Assembly: GCA_015852425.1 (NCBI GenBank)
Contig: JAAAIG010000012.1
Coordinates: 1 to 64,000 of the forward strand
From: Gryganskiella cystojenkinii
Taxonomy: Eukaryota; Mortierellomycota; Mortierellomycetes; Mortierellales; Mortierellaceae
Direction: 5' to 3'
Length of the DNA: 64,000 nt
Shown: positions 34,599-44,487 of the stretch, in pieces
How positions within the stretch are numbered: position 1 is the first letter of the stretch
How the letters are laid out: every line of letters starts with the position of its first letter
Position numbers and translations under genes: made by a program
The notes under the pieces: model-generated
Databases searched by the model: none
Told to the model about the DNA's origin: nothing
Seen by the model: only the letters and a program-made list of their open reading frames with translations

Positions 34599-37244
34599 AT
34601 GGTGACCCACTCAACCTCTCTTCCTTTACTCCCCTCTTACTTCTCTTCTTCGCCTTCAACCTATCAACAACAAATCGACATGATTGAGAAGACACCATTC
34701 ACACAACAAGCCCTCTTCCTCCTTGATATCCTGGACCAGATCTCGCCCTTTCTTTCCTTACAAGACCTCGGTCGCTCAACTTTAGTTTGTCGACGATGGT
34801 TCGAATTCTTTCACAAAATACTCTGGCGATCCGTTGCCATTTCTGAATCCCGTCACAAACCCGATTTCCTGGTGTCCCTAACTAGAAACCTGCCGTTCGT
34901 CCAGTCCCTCAGGTGGGATTATACAGAATGGTGGGAGATGCACCATGTCTCGAGAATCTCGTCTCCTCCTGCAGCCTCTCCTCTTGCTCCGTCGCCTCCT
35001 TTTGCTCCTGCTTCGCCGATGTCGTCCTCCCCAACAATCAAATCCACAACACCGAACACGATGTCAACAAATGATGCACTGACTGCAACAACTTCATCTC
35101 ATACCTCAAGAACGCTCACAACGAATCCGTCCTCGGCACCAAGAAAGATCGACACTCCCCTCTTTCCCGTCTCTCCCCCCTCGACAAGACTCGTCCCTAC
35201 TCCGCTCCACACTTTTGCTTCCATCTCATCTACAAAGTCAACATCCCCATTCTCTCCATTCTCTCCTTTCGCTTCTACATCCCCTACTGCAACAACTTCG
35301 CCACCACCATCACCGCCTACCTCTACGACTGCCCACACACGTCTTCAGTATCACCCACCAAGTCAGATCTCGTTCCCGACCACGTTGACACTCCATCAGC
35401 TTCGGCTAGATCAAGCCTGGTCCCTGCGAGATCTTTTCCTGGAAGGACCCTTTGAGTTGATCCCGCTGCTTCTCGCTCTTTCGGTCGTCAACAACAACGG
35501 TAACAGTAACCATCGGGATTGTCGTCATTCCGTCGCCACCGTGGGCAGTAATATCAACAGCGATTATATGACTGATCAATGCGGATCCCCGCCGAGGTTG
35601 AGGACCTTGCGACTCAAGAACACAAACTGTCAGCGACGTGAGGTCGTCCCTCTGGAGGATCTGCTTCGCGTCTCCGCTGTCCTTGAGGAGCTCGCGCTCA
35701 AGACACATGCTCAACTCGTTGTTCCTGAAATCAATAATGACAACGAAGGAGAGAACGATCACGATCAACTGGAGGAGCTGCCACCCTTGGCCCTCAAGAA
35801 GCTCGAGTTAGACGTTCGATCCTTGACGGGACCACAACTTTGGACCATTTTGAAACAATGCCCAAACCTCGAGATGTTCTCCTTGACAGATTATGGTGGT
35901 ATCCACCCAGTCCAGAGTTACTCCAAAGGTCTCTCCTCCTTGGGCGCGTTACCAATGGAGACAACAGCAATGGTCCAAGTGGGTACACGATACCAGGACC
36001 AGATCCGGGTCGTCGCTCCGATCACGAAGTCCCGACCGATGACCAACATTGTTTCGTGGATCCGATCTACGGACCAAGAGTCTTGCAGCCACCTGACTCC
36101 ACCTTCACCCACCCCTGCCTTCAAGCCCAGGAAAAACGCCGCTCACTTCATACCCTCACCATTTTCTCGCCCTTCCACTCCAACACTGCCATCGTCCAGC
36201 TCTACATTGTCACCATCACTGACGTTCTTGACCAGCGTCCCAAAGTTGACCCATATGGGGATCGACTCTATTCGCTTTGGAGACATCTGTCTCTCCAGCC
36301 TTCTGCACTACTGTCCTCGTCTGACCTCTCTCGATATCGGTCGACAACTCTCTGGTATCGCTTCGTCGCCCACTACTGCATCATTTCCGTTCGCCTCGTC
36401 CTCGTCTTCCTCCTCATTATCGGGTCAGATTCAATCGAGCACCATTCAAACCTTCCTCTGTTCATCAGGCTCCCAAGCATTAAAGCATTTACGCGTCCGG
36501 GGCATCCGTCTTCAAGTCGAGGACATGGTTTGTCCCAAGACCGGGGTCCTTCAACCTTGGTCATCTTCACAAAACCTAGAGACACTCTCTATCGCATTTG
36601 GGACGAGTCTGCTGAACTCGCCACTGTCGTCACCCTTGGCTTCACCAACACTGTTACCAATCTCACCGCCGCTCTCGCCCTCGCAATCATCTTCAGTGTT
36701 GCCGCTGTTGCACTTCCAAAGTGGACAGCAGACCTCACCAGCATTGCTTCAAGAATCCCTCGAGAGGGTTGTATACGGTCAGCTGGCTCAGCTCTCCAAG
36801 ATCAAGTATCTGGAGATTCGACCTTCAGCCTCATTTTTGCGCCTTCGTGTCAACAACAGCAACAACGACAACGACATCACCCCTTCCGGGATCGAGCTTC
36901 TGGCCGGATTGAACAAGACCCTCGAGGAATTCTCCATGGCTCTGACTCCGACATCTGCAAACGTGTCGCCCTTAACACCGATTGCATCGCCCACGTTGGC
37001 CACGACAGCGATAAACGATGAACGGAAGCACCTTCATGAATGGTTTGATACCAACTGGCCTGACGTGAAAAAGATCCAGGTCGTCTCGAGTCGGGATCGG
37101 TACCAGCAGGCACCTATCGGACTCGGTCATCATTGCGGTAACCTGTCGAGTCCGGGCAATGGTCTTGGTTCTGGTTGCCTGAACCAGAACCAATGGAAGG
37201 GAACCCTCTCACAACCTCCTCCACCTAGAACTTCATGTGTGTGA
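34599..37244 (+). CDS. F-box protein, single exon
   Basis: An uninterrupted 881-residue frame. Residues ~34-82 form an F-box: ALFLLDILDQISPFLSLQDL, then STLVCRRWFEFFHKILWRSV, which binds Skp1 in SCF ubiquitin ligases. Residues ~120-260 are Ser/Pro/Thr-rich and probably disordered. From ~265 onward there are irregular leucine-rich stretches (LRTLRLKNTNCQRREVVPLE, LEELALKTHAQL, LKKLELDVRSL, LTSLDIGRQL), interrupted by further Ser-rich loops, the usual layout of the large Mortierella F-box/LRR family. The substrate is unknown. The ATG at 34599 has a strong context (GAGCCATGG); the internal MIEKTPF at residue 28 is an alternative start. Lack of introns sets it apart from most other genes here. 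Confidence 0.85.
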   Translation: MVTHSTSLPLLPSYFSSSPSTYQQQIDMIEKTPFTQQALFLLDILDQISPFLSLQDLGRSTLVCRRWFEFFHKILWRSVAISESRHKPDFLVSLTRNLPFVQSLRWDYTEWWEMHHVSRISSPPAASPLAPSPPFAPASPMSSSPTIKSTTPNTMSTNDALTATTSSHTSRTLTTNPSSAPRKIDTPLFPVSPPSTRLVPTPLHTFASISSTKSTSPFSPFSPFASTSPTATTSPPPSPPTSTTAHTRLQYHPPSQISFPTTLTLHQLRLDQAWSLRDLFLEGPFELIPLLLALSVVNNNGNSNHRDCRHSVATVGSNINSDYMTDQCGSPPRLRTLRLKNTNCQRREVVPLEDLLRVSAVLEELALKTHAQLVVPEINNDNEGENDHDQLEELPPLALKKLELDVRSLTGPQLWTILKQCPNLEMFSLTDYGGIHPVQSYSKGLSSLGALPMETTAMVQVGTRYQDQIRVVAPITKSRPMTNIVSWIRSTDQESCSHLTPPSPTPAFKPRKNAAHFIPSPFSRPSTPTLPSSSSTLSPSLTFLTSVPKLTHMGIDSIRFGDICLSSLLHYCPRLTSLDIGRQLSGIASSPTTASFPFASSSSSSSLSGQIQSSTIQTFLCSSGSQALKHLRVRGIRLQVEDMVCPKTGVLQPWSSSQNLETLSIAFGTSLLNSPLSSPLASPTLLPISPPLSPSQSSSVLPLLHFQSGQQTSPALLQESLERVVYGQLAQLSKIKYLEIRPSASFLRLRVNNSNNDNDITPSGIELLAGLNKTLEEFSMALTPTSANVSPLTPIASPTLATTAINDERKHLHEWFDTNWPDVKKIQVVSSRDRYQQAPIGLGHHCGNLSSPGNGLGSGCLNQNQWKGTLSQPPPPRTSCV

Positions 37245-37725
37245 ACCATAAAAAATTTGTACTCATCAAAAACGCATACGCATGTGCAATAATAGAAAGC
37301 AAATAAAGCAACGCATACTCTTTGTCAACCTCCACAAGTTGTGAACGAGCATCTTTGTCTCAAGGGGGCAAAAAACACTCATAAGACAATGATGACAACC
37401 AGAGCCGCATGACCATTGACTGCAGAGCCATTTTTTGTTCCGCCTTCATCATGTGTCAATATCCTTTTTTTTGCAATGTTTAGTGTTTATTTTTGCCATG
37501 CTATGCTAGTGTTTTAGCGGGTTCGCAATAACCGCCGTTTCTCTTCCTTCGTTCGCCCTATTCAGGGTCCCCTCTGCCTTTGTTTGATTTTGTGGTTGTT
37601 GCAAGTCCTCGTTTCTCTTGTCCAGAGAATATTTTGCGTTTGTGTGTATGTGCGCGGGTTTTATATCGTACGTCCTTGGAAATATATCGGTGCCTTTTCC
37701 CCCAGGTTTTGATAGTACAGCTACT
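37245..37725. other. Convergent intergenic region F-box / RPB5
   Basis: About 0.5 kb. It contains an AATAAAGCAA-type poly(A) signal near 37301 for the F-box gene. No coding signal. Confidence 0.45.
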
Positions 37726-39005
37726 TTAGTAGCAAAGACGGTAACTGACATAACGACCACTCGTCTCGGACGGCCGCATGATCTTGACAACCTGACCACG
37801 AGCCAATCCATAGTATCTTGCGATGGGATCCGAGGGTTGAATGCGGGGCAACTGAGTCTCCTTCAAACGGTAACGGGTCAACAACGTAGCCTTCTCCTCG
37901 GGAGTCAAGACGATATGTTGAGGGACCAAGGTATGTTCCGTAATGTTGACCAACAGATCCGCCTCCTGAAAGCACTCGAGATGATAACTGTGGCTGACTT
38001 CGCCAATAACCTTCATTGCTGAGGGTGTGATCTTGTCCTGGTAGATGACGATACCACGACCGACGCCCTTGGCCACCATCAATTCGCAGTACCTGTTTTG
38101 ACGAGCAAGGAAACAAAAAATAGTCAGTCAACTTAGATCAGAATCACTGATATCTTTGATCTCAAACAGAAAAAGGAAGTACATACTTCTTGATGGTCTT
38201 GATACCGACAGAGGTCTCATCGGGGAAGAAAACCAACATCTGGTCTGCGGGGTCGTCCTTCTTCTGGACCATGAACATCAAGGCATTACGACTGTTGAGG
38301 GAGAAACATGGACATAAAACGATGATTAGCTCCTCGTTTCTTGTCATCTCGATGTCGCGTTTTCGAGATATCTTTTGTTTTGATCCTAGACAGATCGCCA
38401 CGTTCAACTCTGTGTCGTCGTATTTCTTTTGCTTCCTATGATCGATCTCTCGTCCACCCGTTTCTCTCTCATTTCGCAGCCTCTGTGCTGAACCCTGCTT
38501 GTGACTCTGGGGGGAGGGTGAATTGGCTCGTCAACAATCCTGTCAATGCTCGTTCCTCGTGGTATAATTCTCGTCGTAGAGGTAGTGGTCTTTTCCACTT
38601 ACTCAACCTTGCCATGGGAGGCGAATGTGTTGCGGAATGAGTCGAGATCTTGGTCCAACTCTGCCTGTGAGATGAGGTAGCCCTAATGGACGCATAAAAA
38701 ACAAAGAGGTCAAAACATGAACATCAGTGTCCTTTATGGGCAATGTCACAAAAAACGTTGTTATTCCATTCATCGACGATTGTCAATGCGGCAGACTACG
38801 GACTCCACAAATGCGCGTCCTTGCGTTTGCAGTTCTCCTTTGTCGAGTCCGTCGTGTTTGGAGGCGTAGCTCCTTTTTTTATGACACCATGACGAAAGGC
38901 GTCTTCCTCTGTTTTGACGGAGGGTCTTACTCTGTGGTTGCAAAGTTGGTGAATCGTTCTGTAGACTCTCCACAAACGGACGATTTCACGAGACTCGTTA
39001 TCCAT
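37726..39005 (-). CDS. RPB5: DNA-directed RNA polymerases I, II and III subunit RPABC1
   Basis: Four exons on the minus strand, 39005-38931, 38682-38603, 38291-38187 and 38092-37726, join in frame to 208 residues, the family length. It starts [20 protein letters not shown], followed by [16 protein letters not shown] (jaw domain), [14 protein letters not shown] and VGIKTIKKY. The highly conserved assembly domain follows: [59 protein letters not shown], and RYVSYRLCY at the end. Rpb5 is shared by all three nuclear RNA polymerases and sits in the lower jaw contacting downstream DNA. Three of the four exons are too short to stand out as ORFs. The gene is head-to-head with prefoldin subunit 6. Confidence 0.96.
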
Positions 39006-39377
39006 GGTTGATGTGTGATGTTATAAGATGTGGTTGGATGGTAGAACGATGGACAACAAAGAGTTGATGCAAAATGGTCAAAAAAAAAAAGAAAAAGCGA
39101 TGCTTTTAGAATGAAGGCCAGTAAAGTGAGTGACTGCTCTACCATGGTAGACCCAAAGGAAACAACAAGCCACCCTCTCCATTTCTTGAAATATTACACG
39201 TGATTTTATACAGAACATGCGATTAGATCAACCTTCCTTTCCGTCACGAGGGGGGGGGGGGGTGGACCTCCATCATCTATCAAAAAAAAGGCATTCAGCG
39301 GTGCCACCACTTTTTGTTACTGTTTCACGACCCATCACTCGACTTACGACTCCAAGGAAACACAAACCACATACACA
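39006..39377. promoter_or_regulatory. Divergent promoter RPB5 / prefoldin 6 with CACGTG element
   Basis: A 372-bp region between two outward start codons. It carries a palindromic E-box CACGTG at 39197-39202, roughly central, and a G-homopolymer of about 13 near 39250-39262. Binding of a bHLH factor is an inference from the motif only. Confidence 0.5.
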
Positions 39378-39988
39378 ATGTCGGCAGCAGTTGCATTACA
39401 AAGAAAGCTCGAGGCAGACTCTTCTGCTTACCAGAAGTTGCAGCAGGGTAATTGTCATGGACTCTTTTTCTGTTGGACATCACCAGTGAAGTCGTTCTGT
39501 CGCGAAACAGTCGGCAACGTTCCAGTTGGAGGGTAGCCTCTCACCCCAACTCCTCTCCATTCACAAACACACTTTTGTCAATAGACTACTCAAAGGCTGT
39601 CGAGTCAAGGCAAAAGCTGGATTCACAACTTCAGGAGAACAAGCTGGTTCAAGAAGAGTTCAAGCTCTTGAAGGGAGAAGCCAACATCTACAAGCTCGTC
39701 GGACCCGTCCTTGTCAAGCAAGAAAAGACTGATGCCGTCACCAACGTCGACAAGCGTATTGATTTCATTCAAGCCGAGATGTAAGTACATTGTTTCTTAA
39801 CTAACCTAAACAGTTCCCTTTTGTATGCTCGGTGCAATTGTTTCTGATCTTTTAGTTCTTCTATTTTTATATCTCATAGTGATCGCGTCGAGAAGCAACT
39901 CAAGGAATTGCAGGAAAAGTCGGAAAAGCAGCGCATGGAGTTGGTCCAGACCCAAACTGCTTTGCAGCAGCAACAAGCAGCAAAATAA
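39378..39988 (+). CDS. YKE2: Prefoldin subunit 6
   Basis: Three exons, 39378-39447, 39585-39780 and 39880-39988, join in frame to 124 residues. The protein is a beta-type prefoldin: an N-terminal helix (LQRKLEADSSAYQKLQQDYS), the central hairpin with NIYKLVGPVLVKQE and DAVTNVDKRIDFI, and a C-terminal helix rich in Glu/Gln (EKQLKELQEKSEKQRMEL) ending in poly-Gln. The heterohexameric prefoldin captures nascent actin and tubulin and delivers them to TRiC, whose theta subunit is encoded at 20247-22638. Exon 1 encodes 23 codons. The AATAAAT just after the stop may serve polyadenylation. Confidence 0.93.
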
Positions 39989-40159
39989 ATTATGACTGCA
40001 AATCGTCGCAAAATCTGGAAAATACAATAATTATGAATCGAGCAATACAATTTTCTTTTGGACGGGATATCGGCATTCATGTGCAAAGTTCCAGCGGGAA
40101 CAAGACACTGCAGGTGTCTGGATTTCAGCTTGTGAATGGCACAAAATCAGAGAAACCAA

Positions 40160-40169
40160 NNNNNNNNNN
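40160..40169. other. Assembly gap (10 N)
   Basis: Ten N bases between the prefoldin and desaturase 3' ends. The true distance is unknown. No gene model crosses it. Confidence 0.99.
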
Positions 40170-40319
40170 CGACGGAAAATGATGGTATTTTATTGAGTGA
40201 AAGTCTTGTATTTTTCGTGATCCTTGGCCACAATCGTCCAAGAGACTCGAGATGTGGAAGTTATGAGTGAAAGGTGGAAAAGTGGGTAAAGAAAATACAT
40301 GCAAAGTATGGATAAGGAC

Positions 40320-42372
40320 TTAGTTCGACTTGCCGCTACCCATTTTGGAGGCAGCCCTGGAGACCTCGTTCAAGCGGGCAAAGACCTCCGCGGTACCATC
40401 GACCATGCCCGTTTTGTGATAAGTGACTTTGTACTTGTTGCAAAGCGATTCGACAGCCGGTTGAATCTTTGAAAAGTTGTGACGGGGCATCGAGGGGAAC
40501 AGGTGATGTTCAATCTGGTAGTTCAATCCACCGGTGAACCAGTTGGCAAAGAGACCGGGATGAACATCACGACCAGTGATGATCTGCTTTGTGAAGAAAT
40601 CCATGTCTACGGCCTCCTCCTTCGAGATGACGGGCATACCGTTATGGTTCAAGGAGAAGACAAGGGCCAAAAGGTTACCGCAGACAGCCTGCGAGACCAA
40701 GAAGTAGATAACAATGTTGACGGGATCCTTAATGAACAAAAACATGGTGGCGAGGTACCATGTCCAGTGCATCGCCAACGACAACTGCTCGACCAAGGAA
40801 ATAGGAACACGGGCACCAGAGGGCTTGTGAGCCTGACCGTTGGGCATGACAAACAGAATGGACTGAATACACCAGGAGAGACGGGCAAAAGACAAGATGG
40901 GAAAGTAGAACCAGGTCTGGTTCAAGACCATGAAACGAGACCACATGCGGGTCAATTCTTCATCGGGAACATCCGAGAACATCTCAAGGGCGTGCTCAGA
41001 CCAGGTCAAAAGAGGATGAGTATCGATATCGGGATCCTCTCCGTGAACGTTGGGAGCAGCGTGATGAGTGTTGTGCTTGTCCTTCCACCAGGAGGAGGAG
41101 AATCCCTGGCAAACACCGCCGAGAAAGGCGCCAAAGAGGTCACCCCAGAAACGATCTTGGAAGACCTGGTGATGCAAGAAATCGTGAGCCAACCATCCGC
41201 ACTGTTGCCAGAAGAGACCCAAGATCGAGGCCGAGACAATGTTGGCGATGGTCGAGGTTTGACCCCACTTGGCGACAATGAAGGTCGAAAGAGCCCAGAG
41301 CGACAGGTTGAAGGAGACCTTGAAAGCGTAGTAGGCCTTGGAGGAGTCGTAGTAGCCAAGGGACTGGAAGAGAGTACGGAGCTTGCGAACCTCGGCAGCG
41401 AAATCGTCGTTCTTGATGGCACGGTCATGCTCAGCAATATCACCGACGTAGAAGTTGGCCAGGGTCTCCCAGGCAGACTCGGGATGGAAAGTATCAAAGA
41501 CGTCTATTGTGTTTGTTGTCATGGGAAAATATCAGGTTGTGAGTGGGGTGATTCTTTCCTTGAGCACGTTTTTGTGCACTGTCAACAACGTGTCTATGCG
41601 GTTTGTTGGTGGGTCCGTGTTTTGCGATTATGTTGGGTAGGGAACCAAAAACGTAGATAATGTTACTGTCGAGCAGGGAAGTGAGAGTACTCGCAGCCAT
41701 GGATTGGGAGATAAGATTCGAAGGTGAAAAGAATTGCCCAAAGTAAAGTGAGTGGGGACAGATAGCGGTGCCCTTATCCGATACAAAGAAACAATCCGAC
41801 TGTTTCGGTTTCTTTGAACGGTTGCCTGCACTCCTCGGCTCCTGTTACTGACTTTTGCTTGCTCTGTAAAACCGAATCGAAATAAAGCCACTCACCAGTG
41901 CCATCCTTGCCGACGTGGGTCAAGATGACGCTTCCACCGGGATGATCAGGCACAAACTCGCGGACATCGTAAACTTTGTTGTCGATGATCATCAGGAAGG
42001 GAGCGTCAGCATCCTTCTTGCCCTCATTCAGGGCCTCAGCATTAAGAATCTCGGCCCGAGTAAAAGTCCTGACACCTGTTTGTAACGGGGAAAAGAGAAC
42101 TGACCTGGTTAGGATTATGTTTATGGAAGTCAGGTGCGTCTTGTTTTTTCTTTCATTGTTCAAGAGGGCGAGAGAGGAGGGGATGGTGTTCTGCAATGGG
42201 AGGGGAGGAGAGGGGAGAGATAACAGCAACACAGACTATCAGATCAAAAATGAGACCAGTCTGATTGAGGTGCAACCACGATACTCTTTTCGGAACAATA
42301 TTAAAAATGGAAAACGGGTCCGAGGGTTGTTGCTGAATGAAGGGGCAATGACTTACTGTTGGTGGCAGCCAT
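40320..42372 (-). CDS. Delta6 fatty-acid desaturase, cytochrome-b5 fusion (front-end desaturase)
   Basis: Three exons on the minus strand, 42372-42357, 42075-41896 and 41503-40320, join in frame to 459 residues. The first exon codes for only MAATN plus one base. Residues ~7-90 are a cytochrome b5 domain (DNKVYDVREFVPDHPGGSVI, haem-binding HPGG). Then come membrane segments and the three histidine boxes of front-end desaturases: HDFLHH, HNTHH and QIEHH (Q replacing the first His, as in Delta5/Delta6 enzymes). The sequence agrees almost throughout with the M. alpina Delta6 desaturase (457 residues) as remembered. It converts linoleate to gamma-linolenate at the ER, an early step of arachidonate synthesis. 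Transposon remnants begin only ~105 bp upstream of the start codon. Confidence 0.96.
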
Positions 42373-42476
42373 GGTGGGTAGGTGCGGGATAGATGGGGAG
42401 AGGGAAGGATGGATGGAGTGTAGAGATGAAGAAGAGAAAGAGACGAAATAAAAAAAAGACTCACCGAGTTTATGTG

Positions 42477-43290
42477 TCAGTTGTGTGTCCAGGAACAGGA
42501 AACGAGGTTGCATGTTTTGTTTCCCGTTGAGGGCGTTTGCGATTTGTGATCCAAAATGGACTGGCACCTCCCCAATTTTTTTTCTAATCCCGACTGTTGG
42601 ATTAAAAACAGGCGGTCATTGAAATCACAAACTTTAATTATTATTTTTTTTTCGCTCTTCCTTTTAAGCGTCCTCGGATATATCCTCCTTCGTCGGCATA
42701 TGTCGATATCATCTTTCAGATCCACCTTCGCGAGGGGGCCCGATGTAGATCCTACCACGCTCAATATAGGCATCGGAAACATCGTGTGAGTGGCGGACAA
42801 GATTGGCCCAATGCTCATCACAGTTGTCAGAGCCACTCCAGACCGGAACCAGTCCTCTTTCGCTATGGCATAAAGTTCGGCCCTTGTCTTGCCCTTGAGA
42901 TAGTTGACATACAAAACGAAATGCGCTAGTCGCTCAACCAGTTCGTGGTGTCCGAGGTTGCTGAGAGTCCGGCGTTTAGCAGGCTCTGGTTCTGCAGCGA
43001 GGGCTTCATCAGCCCACTGGTCGTCACCGCCCTCTCCTAGCGCCTCCTCAATCCCAGCTCCAGTTTCTTCGTCGGCACTCACGACAGGTAGATCGTGCTT
43101 TGTTCTCACTTTGTATAGAGGCACTTTCTCTCTGCAGTGATAACAGGCATTATTCATGACAAAGACGACCTTGGTGTACCCTTCGTCATGACAATGCTGG
43201 CAAAGTTCCTGGAGATAGTCTTCAAAGATGGCGGAACACATGTTTTGGTGATAAATCTGTGGATCCTCGATATTTTACTGGCCAGTCTCT
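42477..43290 (-). pseudogene. DDE (IS630/Tc1-like) transposase, C-terminal remnant
   Basis: Translation on the minus strand gives YHQNM, IFEDYLQELCQHCHDEGY, then TKVVFVMNNACYHCREKVP, the second catalytic block of IS630/Tc1-type DDE nucleases. The catalytic Asp of the usual MDNA is Asn here (MNNA). Farther on, LSNLGHHELVERLA, TRAELYAIAKEDWFRSG resembles the C-terminal tail, but the expected third motif (PPYHPELNPIE-like) is absent. The last ~90 codons of the frame look unrelated. A lost catalytic residue, a missing block and separation from the N-terminal half all say the copy is dead. Confidence 0.75.
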
Positions 43291-44487
43291 AGGGTACCAA
43301 TCCAACCATAGATACAGTCGGCATGCAGAATACAATATCGCTTTCTCTCACAACGACCTCTCCTGGAATATACCATGAATCATTGCTAACATGTTTTTGA
43401 TTGCGTAACTCGATCAAACAAAGTAAGGCGAAGAAGAGCGCTTGAAGAAGAGAGGGGACACCACCGCTAAGTCGTTTGCTCTGCTTAAAGAGAACTTCAC
43501 GTCCATTGATCAAGATGTCAGGCCTGTACAACTGAATATCGGTTCGCACCATGCCTTATAGATCTTGGTCTAACTCCTGGATCAAAACTTTGGTGTCAGC
43601 TGTCGAAAGGTACCAGAGAAATCCACGGCTGCAGGGTACTGCATATTCGAAGTATGGAACTCGACAAAGCACCTTCCTGCAAATTAGACACCCCTGTCCA
43701 GACCAGGCCGTAGACTGTGATGATGTGGATCCCCGATTTGCAGAGTGTTCTACAGTACAATCATAGCCCTGTAGTCGGTACTGGCAGCAGATATAAATTT
43801 TTCAACAAAAAGTGTCCAATCGTTCCTCTGCTCTATTCACAGGTTATGGGGGCGATATACTCAGCTGCAGTTCCAATCCGCCAAGAAATAGACACCGCTC
43901 CCATAGTCGCAGGTCGTTGAGAAGTTTAGCAAGCCCGACATCAGAACTCCATACAAGGTCCGACAAGATAGGGTCATGTATGGACATGGTCCCCAGGCTC
44001 TACACATCGAGAGCAATAGCATCGATTTCCAGTACTATAGTTTTTGCTTTCGCTATTGTGGTACAAATTTCTCTCAAGTACGCCCTCGTTATTCTCCAAA
44101 GAAGCCTTACAGTTCGCCATCGTTATCGATCATAAATGGGACAAGTTTTCTTTTTGGATCCGGAAGATGGAGGATACTCTCAAAGGCATCCTTAATATCA
44201 CTCCACAAAACGTTTCATTGATCGGTGTCTGAGCAGACATGAGTCAATAAACTGACATTCGGTTATCTTGTTCGTCCTTTTTCTGCGTCCCATGCCTCAG
44301 TCGTTACTCGTCTTGCATATTGCATATTCGGTACGATTCTTCATGATCCTGGATATCAGTCCTCATAGCATCGGCATCGGGAAGTGCTCTTCTTCCCCAA
44401 GTATTGAACCTGATTTTATTGGTCATCTTTGAGTAGGGATAAATACACCATTAATATATGGAATCTGCTTGAAACCGTTAACCTCAG
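43291..44487 (-). other. Degraded segment of unknown origin inside the element complex
   Basis: About 1.2 kb with short protein-like runs on the minus strand broken by stops and frame changes, for example LYRPDILINGREVLFKQSKR and later IPGEVVVRESDIVFCMPT within 43289-43552, and DPKRKLVPFMIDNDGEL near 44100. These look like one decayed gene, but I do not recognise the family. The left edge adjoins the transposase breakpoint. The right edge is the 3' flank of the membrane-protein gene. Confidence 0.4.

Noticed and set aside
35840..37021. 393-codon open frame overlapping the F-box gene in another frame, same strand
   Set aside because: The F-box frame shows a recognisable domain and starts with a good context. 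The overlapping frame has no domain and is a by-product of Ser/Pro/Thr-rich codons.
40479..41660. 393-codon plus-strand frame opposite the Delta6 desaturase
   Set aside because: It is an antisense shadow of a gene with unmistakable histidine boxes and family-length product; codon bias opens the complementary frame.
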